Below, one piece after another: positions 1 to 7,914 of a DNA stretch of 64,000 nt. The position numbers and the translations under genes were made by a program. This DNA is from Gloeobacter kilaueensis JS1 (lineage in GTDB: Bacteria; Cyanobacteriota; Cyanobacteriia; Gloeobacterales; Gloeobacteraceae): the NCBI RefSeq assembly GCF_000484535.1, contig NC_022600.1:1054001-1118000 (forward strand), given 5' to 3'. Under the pieces are notes generated by a model. It was not told the DNA's origin and made no database searches. It saw nothing but the letters and a program-made list of their open reading frames with translations. The first letter of the stretch is position 1. Every line of letters starts with the position of its first letter.

Positions 1-95
1 GAACTGACAAGCTCAAAGCGAAATTCGGCGACCAGGGCGCGGGCAAATTCGACGAGGCCCGTCTTGTTGGAGACGCTGAGCAGAGCGGTGGGCAT
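1..95 (-). CDS. purH: PurH bifunctional AICAR formyltransferase/IMP cyclohydrolase, N-terminal part (runs off the window)
   Basis: Read on the minus strand from the ATG at 95, the first 31 residues begin MPTALLSVSNKTGLVEFAR, the hallmark start of PurH (family pattern ALLSVSDKTGLVEFA). PurH catalyses the last two steps of purine synthesis, AICAR to FAICAR to IMP, in the cytosol. Only the start of the IMP cyclohydrolase (MGS-like) domain lies in the window. It is divergent from the small gene at 197, with about 100 bases between them. Identification rests on a short but very characteristic stretch. Confidence 0.85.
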   Translation of the reverse strand, partial: MPTALLSVSNKTGLVEFARALVAEFRFELVS

Positions 96-196
96 CAAAT
101 TTCTCAAAGCGGCGGACCAGGCAATTGTGCCACAACCGTTGCAGCGGGCGGCGGGCTCGGCAATAATGACCTCACGTCGTCCGTGCGCTCTTTACT

Positions 197-370
197 ATGT
201 GCATTCACTACATCGAAGCTGAGATCGCCGTGGACACCAGCCGCGAACTGGTGGGCCAGATCGAGCAGGCGCTGCGCCCCCAGGGCGAACCGCTCCGCTG
301 GGCGATCGTCGAAGCCTCTGGCTCGCCGGAGGCACCGGTGCGCGTCGAGGCGGTAGTCGTCCGCGAGTGA
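197..370 (+). CDS. Small conserved-looking protein (57 aa), overlaps the DUF3326 gene
   Basis: An ATG at 197 opens a 57-residue frame beginning MCIHYIEAEIAVDTSRELVG. It ends in a TGA that overlaps the GTG start of the next gene by four bases (GTGA), which is typical of translational coupling. The product is acidic with an alternating hydrophobic pattern and has no membrane segment or signal peptide. I do not recognise the family. The tight overlap with the DUF3326 gene, the absence of another promoter space and good codon usage argue that it is real and co-expressed with that gene. Confidence 0.6.
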   Translation: MCIHYIEAEIAVDTSRELVGQIEQALRPQGEPLRWAIVEASGSPEAPVRVEAVVVRE

Positions 371-1413
371 GGCCGCTCACCGTTGTCCTGCTGGTGCCGA
401 CCGGGGTCGGAGCGGCGATTGGCGGCTACGCCGGGGACGCAATTCCTGTCGCCAGACTCCTGGCCGGGGTAGCCGACCGGCTTGTGACCCATCCGAACGT
501 CTTAAACGGCGCGCTTTTAAGCTGGCCTCTGCCCAACGCCCTCTACGTCGAGGGCTACGCCCTCGATCGCTGGTGCCGGGGCGAGTGGGCGCTGCGGCCT
601 GTCCACCGCAACCGCGTCGGCGTCCTGCTCGATGCCGCGTTAAGTGACAGCCAGCGCCTGCAGCACCTCCAGGCGATCGAGGCGGCCCGCTTTACCCTGG
701 GCGTCGATATCCTGGGCCACTGCACCAGCGAAGGGGCTTTGGGCATCCTGGTTCATCCAGGTTCCACCGGCACCGCCTGGGGAACGATCGCCCATCCGGA
801 TCGGCTGTTGCGCGCCGCCGAGCGGCTGGTGGCGGCTGGCGCAGACGCAATCGCTATCGTCAGCCGCTGCCCGGAAGTGGACGACAGCGCCTATCTGGGT
901 GGCCGGGGCGTGGACCCAATCGGAGGGGTCGAAGCGCTCGTGAGCCATCTGGTGGTGCGCCACCTGGGGCGACCGGCGGCCCACGCACCTGCCTTCGACT
1001 ACGCGGCGGAACCCCAGCCGGTCCATCCGCGCGTCGCTGCCGAGGCGCTGGGACCGACGTTTTTACCCTGTGTGCTCGCCGGGCTTTCTACGGCCCCGCG
1101 CTACGTGAGGGCAGACGCCGCCCACCCGTCGGATCTGCTCCCCACGCAGGTAGATGCGATCGTCGCCCCGGTCGGTTGCTCAGGCGGTCCGGGATTGCTC
1201 GCTCTGATGGCCCAGACAACCCCGCCGGTATTGCTCGCTGTCGAAGAAAATCTCTGCCGCCTGGATGTTACCCCCGAACGGCTCGGGCTCAAGGCCCGGC
1301 GCGTGCGCTCGTATCTGGAGGCGTGCGGCTGGCTGGTCGCTCTCAAGCAGGGTGTGGCTCTGGCGGAGGGAACGGTCTGCGCAATCAAACCGGACCCGCA
1401 CCAGGACTGCTGA
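367..1413 (+). CDS. DUF3326 family protein
   Basis: This is a 348-residue protein with a GTG start fixed by the four-base overlap with the upstream small gene. The sequence carries the hallmarks of the cyanobacterial and plastid DUF3326 family: an early VLLVPTGVGAAIGGYAGDA motif, then LVTHPNVLNGA, NALYVEGYALDRW and LRPVHRNRVG. Near the C-terminus there is a cysteine-containing IVAPVGCSGGPG loop. The family is widespread in oxygenic phototrophs and its function is unknown to me. There is no signal peptide or clear transmembrane helix. Length is as usual for the family. Confidence 0.85.
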   Translation: MRPLTVVLLVPTGVGAAIGGYAGDAIPVARLLAGVADRLVTHPNVLNGALLSWPLPNALYVEGYALDRWCRGEWALRPVHRNRVGVLLDAALSDSQRLQHLQAIEAARFTLGVDILGHCTSEGALGILVHPGSTGTAWGTIAHPDRLLRAAERLVAAGADAIAIVSRCPEVDDSAYLGGRGVDPIGGVEALVSHLVVRHLGRPAAHAPAFDYAAEPQPVHPRVAAEALGPTFLPCVLAGLSTAPRYVRADAAHPSDLLPTQVDAIVAPVGCSGGPGLLALMAQTTPPVLLAVEENLCRLDVTPERLGLKARRVRSYLEACGWLVALKQGVALAEGTVCAIKPDPHQDC

Positions 1414-1419
1414 ACAAAT

Positions 1420-1536
1420 TTAACGCTCGCCGCTGCGACCGGGGTTGCGGGCCGGGTCGCCGGAGAGAAAGCCAAAGGCAAACAAACCGACGAACAACAG
1501 CACCACGATCGTGACAACCCACTTAAGAATTTCCAT
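1420..1536 (-). CDS. psbI: Photosystem II reaction center protein I
   Basis: This is a 38-residue single-helix protein, too short for most gene callers. It starts [14 protein letters not shown] and ends with the diagnostic PsbI tail [14 protein letters not shown]. PsbI binds next to D1 in photosystem II and helps assembly of the reaction centre. The gene converges with the DUF3326 gene, leaving only six bases between the two stops. It lies downstream of the SDR gene on the same strand, about 46 bases away. Length and C-terminal motif match the family, so the call is secure. Confidence 0.93.
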   Translation of the reverse strand: MEILKWVVTIVVLLFVGLFAFGFLSGDPARNPGRSGER

Positions 1537-1582
1537 TCTTGAGGATCCCGAAGTATTTCTTAAACAATAATAGAGCACCGCT

Positions 1583-2479
1583 TCAAATTTGGAGATATTC
1601 CCGAATGCCTTCGCTGAGGCTGGTGAGGGCAGCCGGTGGCCCCTCCGCGAACGGGTTTTGCTCGGTGATGTTGTCCTCCTGCAGCATCACGAGTTGGTCC
1701 GATGTGATCGGCAACAGCTGCGGAGCGATCGCACTGCCGATCGCGACCGCCGGTCTGACAAACGCGAGTGGAATCGAGACGAAGGGCTTGTTGACCCGCA
1801 GGTAGGCGGCGAGAATTTCGAGGATCCGCCGCAGGCTCAGCTGTTCAGGGCCGCCCAGTTCCAGCGTGCGGTTATCCAGGGTATCGCTGGTCACACAGCG
1901 GACGATGAACCGGGCCAGATCTTTTACCCATAGAGGCTGCAGGCGGTTGGTGCCGGGGCCAATTACCGGAATCACCGGCGGTGTGCGCACCAGGTCGTTG
2001 GCGAGCAGGTTGATAAATTCGTCGCCCGGACCAAAGACGACCGAGGGGCGCAGGACGATCCAGGCAAGGCCCGAGGCGCGCACCAGTTCTTCGGTAGCCC
2101 ACTTGGTCTGGTGGTAGCGGGCCGGGGCGGTGGGCCGGGCCCCGATGGCTGAGATGTAGACGAATTTGCCCACGCCTGCTTTTTGGGCGGCAGCGAGCAG
2201 GTTGCGGGTGCCGTCGGTGTGAACGCGCTCGAAGGTGACGGCGGGGGGCTGCTCGCGGATGATGCCCACCAGGTGAATCACCTGTTCGACGCCCTGGGTA
2301 GCCCGCTCCAGCGCTGGCGGATCTTCCAGGCTGCCGGCCACGATCTCGACATCGAGCTTTTTGAGCGCCGCTGTGTCTGCCCCCGGACGCACCAGGGCAC
2401 GCACGGGCAGGTTGCTCTCGCGCAGGGCGCGGGCGGTGTGGGAGCCGATAAAACCAGTGGCACCGGTCAGCAGAATCAT
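1583..2479 (-). CDS. NAD(P)-binding SDR-family protein (NDUFA9-like / atypical SDR)
   Basis: The 298-residue protein opens with a Rossmann motif, [17 protein letters not shown], followed by [27 protein letters not shown] and [11 protein letters not shown]. These are features of atypical extended SDRs related to the complex I subunit NDUFA9. In phototrophs such proteins are often quinone- or chlorophyll-related reductases or assembly factors, but the substrate cannot be told from sequence. The gene starts 18 bases after the tetR-type gene on the same strand, so the two are probably one operon. Confidence 0.85.
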   Translation of the reverse strand: MILLTGATGFIGSHTARALRESNLPVRALVRPGADTAALKKLDVEIVAGSLEDPPALERATQGVEQVIHLVGIIREQPPAVTFERVHTDGTRNLLAAAQKAGVGKFVYISAIGARPTAPARYHQTKWATEELVRASGLAWIVLRPSVVFGPGDEFINLLANDLVRTPPVIPVIGPGTNRLQPLWVKDLARFIVRCVTSDTLDNRTLELGGPEQLSLRRILEILAAYLRVNKPFVSIPLAFVRPAVAIGSAIAPQLLPITSDQLVMLQEDNITEQNPFAEGPPAALTSLSEGIREYLQI

Positions 2480-2497
2480 GCCTTCACGATGCCACAG

Positions 2498-3133
2498 CTA
2501 GCAATCTTCAAGACCACTGCCGCGCAAAAAGATCGCGATCACCGTGCGCTTCCAGAGAGCAAACTGCTCGGGATCATCGAGAATTTCGGAGAAAAAGCTC
2601 TGGAGGTACTGCATCTGGGAGAAGTACGAGAAGCACAGCACCATGCTCGAAATCACCATCCGGCTCATGTCGATATCGGCGCGCAGGCGGCCCTGCTTTT
2701 GAGCTGCCTCGAAGTAGGCGACCACCTCTTCAAATGTCTGGCGGCGAAAACCGAGGTTGCTCAACTGGTTGGGCTCGCTCAGGACCTCCCAGCTGATGAG
2801 CCGCACGTAGACGCGGTGGGTGGCAAGAAAATCAAAGTAGCTGTTGAGCAGGCGCTTGAAAGTCTCCGCAGGTGAAAGATCGGCGTGCAGCAGATGGCGG
2901 CTCAGCTCGATCATCGGTTTGAGGTGCTTTTCGAGCACCGCCCGGTAGAGCCCTTCTTTGCTGTTGTAGTGGTAGTAGATCATCCGCTTGTTGATCTCAG
3001 CGGCGCGGGCGATCTCATCGACGCGGGTACCGACGAAACCGAACTTGGCAAAAAACTGCTCCGCTGTCTCCAGAATGCGCTGGGCAGAACCGCTACCAGA
3101 ATTTTCAGTATTGGAATCCGTGCTATCGTTCAT
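2498..3133 (-). CDS. TetR/AcrR family transcriptional regulator
   Basis: With the ATG at 3133 the protein is 211 residues. An N-terminal helix-turn-helix region reads ILETAEQFFAKFGFVGTRVDEIARAAEINKRMIYYHY, split here only as landmarks (AEQFFAKFGF, VDEIARAAEI, MIYYHYNSKEGL), typical of TetR. The C-terminal part is a helical ligand/dimer domain resembling TetR_C. An in-frame ATG four codons upstream (3145) is also possible; longer starts overlap nothing recognisable. It is divergent from mutS2 and immediately upstream of the SDR gene, which it may control. Confidence 0.85.
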   Translation of the reverse strand: MNDSTDSNTENSGSGSAQRILETAEQFFAKFGFVGTRVDEIARAAEINKRMIYYHYNSKEGLYRAVLEKHLKPMIELSRHLLHADLSPAETFKRLLNSYFDFLATHRVYVRLISWEVLSEPNQLSNLGFRRQTFEEVVAYFEAAQKQGRLRADIDMSRMVISSMVLCFSYFSQMQYLQSFFSEILDDPEQFALWKRTVIAIFLRGSGLEDC

Positions 3134-3285
3134 CGTTGCGCGCATTGCAAGCCGCAGGGCTGAGTGTCGTTGCAAACAGTGTTGCACAAAACACCGGCAG
3201 TAACGGTTGTTTTGGTGCGAAAGGCCGATTCTGGGCGGTTGGACTACGATCGAGAAGCGGACGTTGACGCAGCAAAAACGATTGA

Positions 3286-5664
3286 ATGGCACAACTTGCA
3301 GATCTGGCGGCGGAGACGCGCGGGCTACTGGGCTGGCCCCGGCTGTGTGCGCACCTGGCTACCTTTGCCCAGACGAAGGCGGCCCGGCGCGCCTGTGAGG
3401 AGCTGTTGCCCTTTTTAAAAATAAGCGAAGCCGAGTTGTGGCTGGAGCGCACCGCCGAGGCGATCGATCTGAGCGAGACGCTGCCGGGGGGCCTCAGCTT
3501 CGAGGGCGTCCACGATATTGCCGGTGACATCGATCGCGCCGAGCGGGGGGGCATGTTGAGCGGTGAGCGGTTGCTGGCCCTCGCCTCCACCCTCGCTACT
3601 GCCCGCCGGTTGCGCCGCACGATCGACGATCGGGCTGAACGGGTACTGCAACTGGCTTTGCTCGTGGGCGATCTGCGCACCTTTCCTGAAATTGAGCAGG
3701 AGATCTACCGCTGTATCGATGACACAGGCGAGGTGGCCGACCGGGCAAGCGAAAAGCTCGGTAACCTGCGCTCCGCCCACAAGCGCCTGCGCAGCGAGAT
3801 CCAGCGCGATTTGCTGCAGCTTTTGCAGCGGCGGGCCAGTGCCTTTCAAGAACAGCTCATCACCCAGCGCGGCGAGCGCTTCGTGCTGCCACTCAAAGTC
3901 ACCCACCGCGACTCGGTGTCGGGCATCGTCCACGACTCCTCCGCCAGTGGCCAGACGCTCTACATCGAACCGATGGCCGTCGTCGAGACCACCAACCGCC
4001 TCATCGAAGGGATGCGCGCCGAGCAGGTCGAGGTCGAACGCATTTTGCTCGCGCTTTCTGCCCGCGTCGGTGAATCGGCCCCGGAGCTTGCTCACCTCCA
4101 TCAGGTGCTCACCGAGCTGGATCTGGCCGCGACCCGCGCCCGCTACGCCCTCTGGCTTAAAGCAGTGCGCCCGAATCTGGGCGCAGATAATTGCGAGCTT
4201 GCCGGTGTGCGCCATCCGCTACTGGTCTGGCAGGAGCGCCACGAGCAGGGGGTGCCGGTGGTGCCCGTCGATCTGCCAATTCCAGGCAGCGTGCGGGCAG
4301 TGGTGATCACCGGTCCCAATACCGGCGGCAAGACCGTTACCCTCAAGACCCTGGGACTGGCGGTGCTGATGGCCCAGGCGGGACTATTCGTACCGGCCCG
4401 CGATCCGGCGGCCCTGCCCTGGTTCGATTCGATCCTCGCCGACATCGGCGACGAGCAATCGATTGAGCAAAATCTTTCGACCTTCTCGGGCCACATCCGC
4501 CGGATCGTGCGCATCTTAGAAGCGATGGACGCAGGTTCGCTGGTGCTCCTCGACGAGGTGGGTGCCGGCACCGATCCGCAAGAAGGAGCCGCCCTCGCCC
4601 GCGCCCTGCTTGTCGAACTGGCGGCGCGGGTGCGTCTGGTGCTTGCCACCACCCACTACGGCGAATTGAAGGCGCTCAAGTACACCCACGCGCACTTCGA
4701 GAACGCTTCGGTCGAATTCGATCTGGCGAGCCTCGCTCCCACCTACCGCCTGCTCTGGGGCATTCCTGGCCGCTCGAACGCCCTTACGATCGCTGCCCGC
4801 CTGGGCCTCGATCTGCAGGTTATCGACGCGGCCCAGTCGAGCCTGAGCGAGAGTGACATCGAACTCGATCAGGTGATCGCCGCCCTGCAGCGACAGGTGC
4901 AGGACCAGCAGGTGCAGGTCGATTCCGCTACTCGTCTGCGCGCCGAACTCGAGCGCCAACAGTCGGATCTGATCCGTCAGCAAGCGGCCCTCGACCAGCG
5001 CGAGGTGCAGTTGCGCGAGCGCCAGGACCGGCAGGTGGCCGAGATCGTCTCCCAGGCCCGCTCCGAAGTGGCACGGGTGATTCGCGAGTTGCAGCGCGGC
5101 AATGCCACCGCTCAGCAGGCCCAGCAGGCGAGTGCTGCCCTCCAGGACATTGCTGAAAATTACCAGAGCAAACCGCCCGAGCCGCCCGCCGCTTACCGGC
5201 CCCAGCTGGGCGATCGGGTCGAGATTCTTTCTCTAGGTCAGAGCGGGGAAGTTGTGAGCCTCCAGGACGACGGCCAGGTGGTGCGCGTGCAGGTGGGCGT
5301 GCTCAAGCTCACCGTTCCTGTAAGCCAGTTGCGTCCTCCCGGCAGCCCCCGCCCCAAGCTCCCTGCCCGTTCTCAACCTGTCGAGCCGCCCCGTCCCCCT
5401 GCCCCTGCCAACCCTGAACCCCTGGTGCGCACCGAAGCCCAGACCATCGACCTGCGCGGACGGCGCGTCGCCGAGGCGGAAGCGCTGCTGGAGCCGGAAC
5501 TGAACCGCCAGCGCGGACCTCTCTGGATCATCCACGGTCACGGCACCGGCAAACTACGCGACGGCGTCCACGAAATTCTGGGGCGTCACCCGCGCGTTGC
5601 CCGCTTCGAGTTCGCTGATCGCGCCGACGGCGGCAACGGCGTCACCGTCGCCTTCTTAAAGTAG
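3286..5664 (+). CDS. mutS2: Endonuclease MutS2
   Basis: This 792-residue protein has the MutS2 layout. An N-terminal clamp region is followed by an ATPase with Walker A ITGPNTGGKTVTLKTLG near residue 340, a signature region SIEQNLSTFSGH and Walker B LVLLDEVGAGTDPQEG. A coiled-coil stretch rich in Gln and Arg follows, and the protein ends in a Smr nuclease domain (IDLRGRRVAEAEALL and IIHGHGTGKLRDGV). MutS2 suppresses homologous recombination and, in some bacteria, acts on collided ribosomes. The gene is divergent from the tetR-type regulator and followed by tRNA-Thr. Confidence 0.95.
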   Translation: MAQLADLAAETRGLLGWPRLCAHLATFAQTKAARRACEELLPFLKISEAELWLERTAEAIDLSETLPGGLSFEGVHDIAGDIDRAERGGMLSGERLLALASTLATARRLRRTIDDRAERVLQLALLVGDLRTFPEIEQEIYRCIDDTGEVADRASEKLGNLRSAHKRLRSEIQRDLLQLLQRRASAFQEQLITQRGERFVLPLKVTHRDSVSGIVHDSSASGQTLYIEPMAVVETTNRLIEGMRAEQVEVERILLALSARVGESAPELAHLHQVLTELDLAATRARYALWLKAVRPNLGADNCELAGVRHPLLVWQERHEQGVPVVPVDLPIPGSVRAVVITGPNTGGKTVTLKTLGLAVLMAQAGLFVPARDPAALPWFDSILADIGDEQSIEQNLSTFSGHIRRIVRILEAMDAGSLVLLDEVGAGTDPQEGAALARALLVELAARVRLVLATTHYGELKALKYTHAHFENASVEFDLASLAPTYRLLWGIPGRSNALTIAARLGLDLQVIDAAQSSLSESDIELDQVIAALQRQVQDQQVQVDSATRLRAELERQQSDLIRQQAALDQREVQLRERQDRQVAEIVSQARSEVARVIRELQRGNATAQQAQQASAALQDIAENYQSKPPEPPAAYRPQLGDRVEILSLGQSGEVVSLQDDGQVVRVQVGVLKLTVPVSQLRPPGSPRPKLPARSQPVEPPRPPAPANPEPLVRTEAQTIDLRGRRVAEAEALLEPELNRQRGPLWIIHGHGTGKLRDGVHEILGRHPRVARFEFADRADGGNGVTVAFLK

Positions 5665-5718
5665 CGCCCCCTTGGCTTGGCTTACCGAAAGCGCTATAAC
5701 CAAAAAGGTATCCGGTTT

Positions 5719-5790
5719 GCCGATGTGGCGCAGTGGTAGCGCATTCGATTCGTAATCGAACGGTCGCGAGTTCGAATCTCGCCATCGGCT
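5719..5790 (+). tRNA. tRNA-Thr (CGT anticodon)
   Basis: A 72-base cloverleaf can be drawn. The acceptor GCCGATG pairs with CATCGGC, a five-pair anticodon stem encloses the loop TTCGTAA (anticodon CGT), and the T arm contains GTTCGAAT. CCA is not encoded. A partial copy of the anticodon arm and T-stem lies about 2 kb downstream (7737-7770), suggesting this tRNA served as an integration site. Confidence 0.95.
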
Positions 5791-5921
5791 TTACAAGTAG
5801 CGCCAGAAAGCTCTTTCCGGTATCACGGTGTGCAATCTGCTCCTGAGCCTTTGATTGGTACAGTAGGTTGTCACCCCAACTGGCATATAGTCTTCCTTGA
5901 AGTAAAGCCATCACTTACGGG

Positions 5922-6153
5922 AACCTTAAGAGCCAGGGCTTTTTCGTTCTCCGCAAGATTGGTTATGCTTAACTCGTTAACCTATCTGGCGCAGAGTCCA
6001 CTCTAGAAGGGTACTCTGCACATTCTCAACTGAGAAAAAAACCTACTGACCTTATGATTTATACTGTTGATGGTGGTCTTGGTGAAGCTGCGGCTACAGC
6101 TTGGTTTCAGCAAATCGACGCTCCAGAATGAAAAAGCCCTGCCTTAAGAGCTT
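5922..6153. mobile_element. MITE-like element with imperfect terminal inverted repeats
   Basis: A 232-base segment is bounded by about 28-base imperfect inverted repeats. The left arm (5922-5949) contains CTTAAGAGCCAGGGCTTTTT and the right arm (6126-6153) contains AAAAAGCCCTGCCTTAAGAG. Inside there is only a 25-codon frame (6053-6130, starting MIYTVDGG) without recognisable homology, and a smaller hairpin near 5991-6020. The size, terminal repeats and lack of a transposase fit a non-autonomous miniature element. No clear target duplication was established. The rest of 5791-6276 shows no gene. Confidence 0.5.
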
Positions 6154-6276
6154 ACATAAATTCGATGAAATTGCTTCTCTATCCTTACCTTATTTAGCAG
6201 GTACTCCTTATGTGAAGGAGAGAGCATGTATAAGCACCCCCTGTGTTATCACTAAAGAGTTGAGTATTTCTTGAAC

Positions 6277-6645
6277 ATGGGCCAAAAGCTAATTCTTCGT
6301 GTCAAACATATAAACCGACTTGCTGTACATGAGGGTTTTACTCGCAAAAGCCCAAATGCTGGAGGGGGTCGAATCGAGCATGTTCGATTGCTTGACGACA
6401 ACTACAGACTTACAAATGAGACGGTTGACGTTGATGCTTCAAATCTTGAAGTCCTATCTCCCCAACCGTACGAATCCCAACCTGATAAGCGGCAGTTGCC
6501 GGAGCAGAAGCCATTTTCCAGCGCTGTAGAACCTTCCACCGGAAGGTTGACACTTCTAGCAGAGTGGGGCGGCAGTCTTGACTTCCTTCGCGACGAACCG
6601 GATCTGTACAGCCTGGAAGATGGGGAAGCCCTCCATGGTGAGTAA
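6277..6645 (+). CDS. Putative antitoxin of MazF/PemK toxin (hypothetical)
   Basis: This is a 122-residue protein from the ATG at 6277; a TTG two codons earlier is also possible. Its 3' end overlaps the toxin gene by 11 bases, the usual antitoxin-toxin arrangement. The C-terminal segment (AEWGGSLDFLRDEPDLYSLE) is acidic and resembles the short tails that antitoxins use to bind MazF-type toxins. The N-terminal part is basic and could bind DNA, but I cannot name the fold. Base composition is more AT-rich than the flanking housekeeping genes, consistent with transfer. Confidence 0.6.
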   Translation: MGQKLILRVKHINRLAVHEGFTRKSPNAGGGRIEHVRLLDDNYRLTNETVDVDASNLEVLSPQPYESQPDKRQLPEQKPFSSAVEPSTGRLTLLAEWGGSLDFLRDEPDLYSLEDGEALHGE

Positions 6646-6976
6646 AGGGGATATCGTTCTCGTACCTTTCCCCTTCACCGACTTGAGCCAGACAAAAGTG
6701 CGACCGGCAGTGACACTCTGGAGCGACGTTGCAGGGGCTGACGTTCTGCTCTGTTTCATAACCTCCCAGCCTGGTGATCCTCTAGCCTTTGAACTATTGC
6801 TCGATCCACAAGATTCAGAGTTTCCTCTTACTGGTCTGCAGGTACGTTCGCGGCTGCGAGTAACGCGCATGGCGACAATTGAGCGCCGCCTGCTACGCCG
6901 CCGGTTGGGCAAGTTGGGAGAACAGATGTTGCAAAGACTGGATGCTAGCCTAAAGCAGGCTTTGCAACTGTCTTAA
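6635..6976 (+). CDS. Type II toxin, PemK/MazF family endoribonuclease
   Basis: The 113-residue protein begins MVSKGDIVLVPFPFTDLSQT and continues with KVRPAVTL, the conserved N-terminal strand-loop region of PemK/MazF toxins. MazF-type toxins are small ribonucleases that cut mRNA at short motifs and are neutralised by a cognate antitoxin. The ATG at 6635 is chosen because it begins the conserved domain and overlaps the antitoxin by 11 bases. The pair lies inside the segment bounded by tRNA-Thr and its partial repeat. Confidence 0.85.
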   Translation: MVSKGDIVLVPFPFTDLSQTKVRPAVTLWSDVAGADVLLCFITSQPGDPLAFELLLDPQDSEFPLTGLQVRSRLRVTRMATIERRLLRRRLGKLGEQMLQRLDASLKQALQLS

Positions 6977-7000
6977 ACGTACTAAAAGCATTACTATTAA

Positions 7001-7651
7001 TTACTCAGCATCAAGACCCAGTTGGCGCAGGCGCTCCGCTAAGCGGTCAGCCCGTTCTCGTTCTCGCTCTGCCCGTTCTCGCTCTTGTTCGGCTCTAGCG
7101 GCAATCTCGCTATAACTTTCAAAGCGCGCACCGTCCGGTCGCCAGAGTTGTAGTTCTTCCCCGCTCAACTCGAAGCGCACCCCTAGGCGCGGGCTGACCC
7201 AGCCCATCATCTCCACCGCTTCGAGATTCTCGCCACGGCGGAGGTAGCCGTTGAGCGTCCCTTCGTCCGGATCATAGACGTAGTACTCCTCGATGCCGTA
7301 GCGCTGATAGAAAGCAAACTTGCGCGTGATCTCAGCCACCCGGTTACCGGGGGAGAGCACCTCGAAGACGACCTGGGGAGCGATTCCGCCCTCCTCCCAC
7401 TGCCGGTAGCTGCCTCGATCGCCTTTGGGACGACCGAAGGCGACCAGGACATCGGGACCGATGCGGGTCTTGTTGTCGCCCTCGATCGGATACCACAGCA
7501 GGTCACCAGCAACGAACACATTCGGATCGGCAGCGAGGAGCCATTCCAGCCCTTCTTTGATATAGACAATCAGGCGGAACTGCTTTGTGTTGTCGGACAT
7601 GGGCATGCCATCCGAGTCAGGGTAGTGAACCGCCTGTGTGTAGAGGACCAT
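7001..7651 (-). CDS. Uma2 family putative restriction endonuclease (DUF820)
   Basis: The 216-residue protein has the Uma2/DUF820 PD-(D/E)XK pattern seen in huge numbers in cyanobacteria. Landmarks are IGPDVLVAFGRPKGDRGSY, VVFEVLSPGNRVAEITRKF, YQRYGIEEYYVYDPDEG and a C-terminal coiled coil rich in RAEQERERAERERERA. The acidic-x-lysine active-site elements (D of GPDV, E of FEVLSP, K of TRKF) are present. Function in the cell is not established for this family. It lies inside the small tRNA-bounded island with the toxin-antitoxin pair. Confidence 0.85.
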   Translation of the reverse strand: MVLYTQAVHYPDSDGMPMSDNTKQFRLIVYIKEGLEWLLAADPNVFVAGDLLWYPIEGDNKTRIGPDVLVAFGRPKGDRGSYRQWEEGGIAPQVVFEVLSPGNRVAEITRKFAFYQRYGIEEYYVYDPDEGTLNGYLRRGENLEAVEMMGWVSPRLGVRFELSGEELQLWRPDGARFESYSEIAARAEQERERAERERERADRLAERLRQLGLDAE

Positions 7652-7736
7652 GCTGCGCTGTTAAGCCTATGTACCATCGATGATAACAACCACTCAGCAT
7701 CAATCTTGTCGAAAGGCATTACGCTCTTCCCGCTGC

Positions 7737-7770
7737 GATTCGTAACCGAACGGTCGCAAGTCGTAATTCC
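7737..7770 (+). repeat. Partial direct repeat of tRNA-Thr (possible attachment-site relic)
   Basis: Bases 7737-7760 match 22 of 24 positions of the anticodon arm/variable region of the tRNA-Thr gene at 5747-5770 (core GATTCGTAA-CGAACGGTCGC). A looser match with an indel continues into the T arm to about 7770. The two are in direct orientation about 2 kb apart, as expected for attL/attR left by tRNA-targeting integration. The copy cannot fold as a tRNA, and no integrase is found between the repeats. Confidence 0.6.
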
Positions 7771-7914
7771 GGGTTCGGGTTCCCTGCGATTGTGCTCGAT
7801 GGTCCAAACGTCTTCTACCTGCACCCTCTCTGGCTTAGCGAGTGCAACAACTATTTGGCGAGCACGTCAAAATGGATCCGACAGAGCGTTCACAAGACAG
7901 GGGAGATAAAAGAT

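Noticed and set aside
5642-5914. Minus-strand open frame with MARFELATVRLRIECATTAPH-type product across tRNA-Thr
   Set aside because: It is the antisense reading of the tRNA gene and flanks, a well-known spurious product, without any coding support.
6053-6130. 25-codon frame inside the MITE-like element
   Set aside because: It is too short, lacks a ribosome site and has no homologue I recognise.
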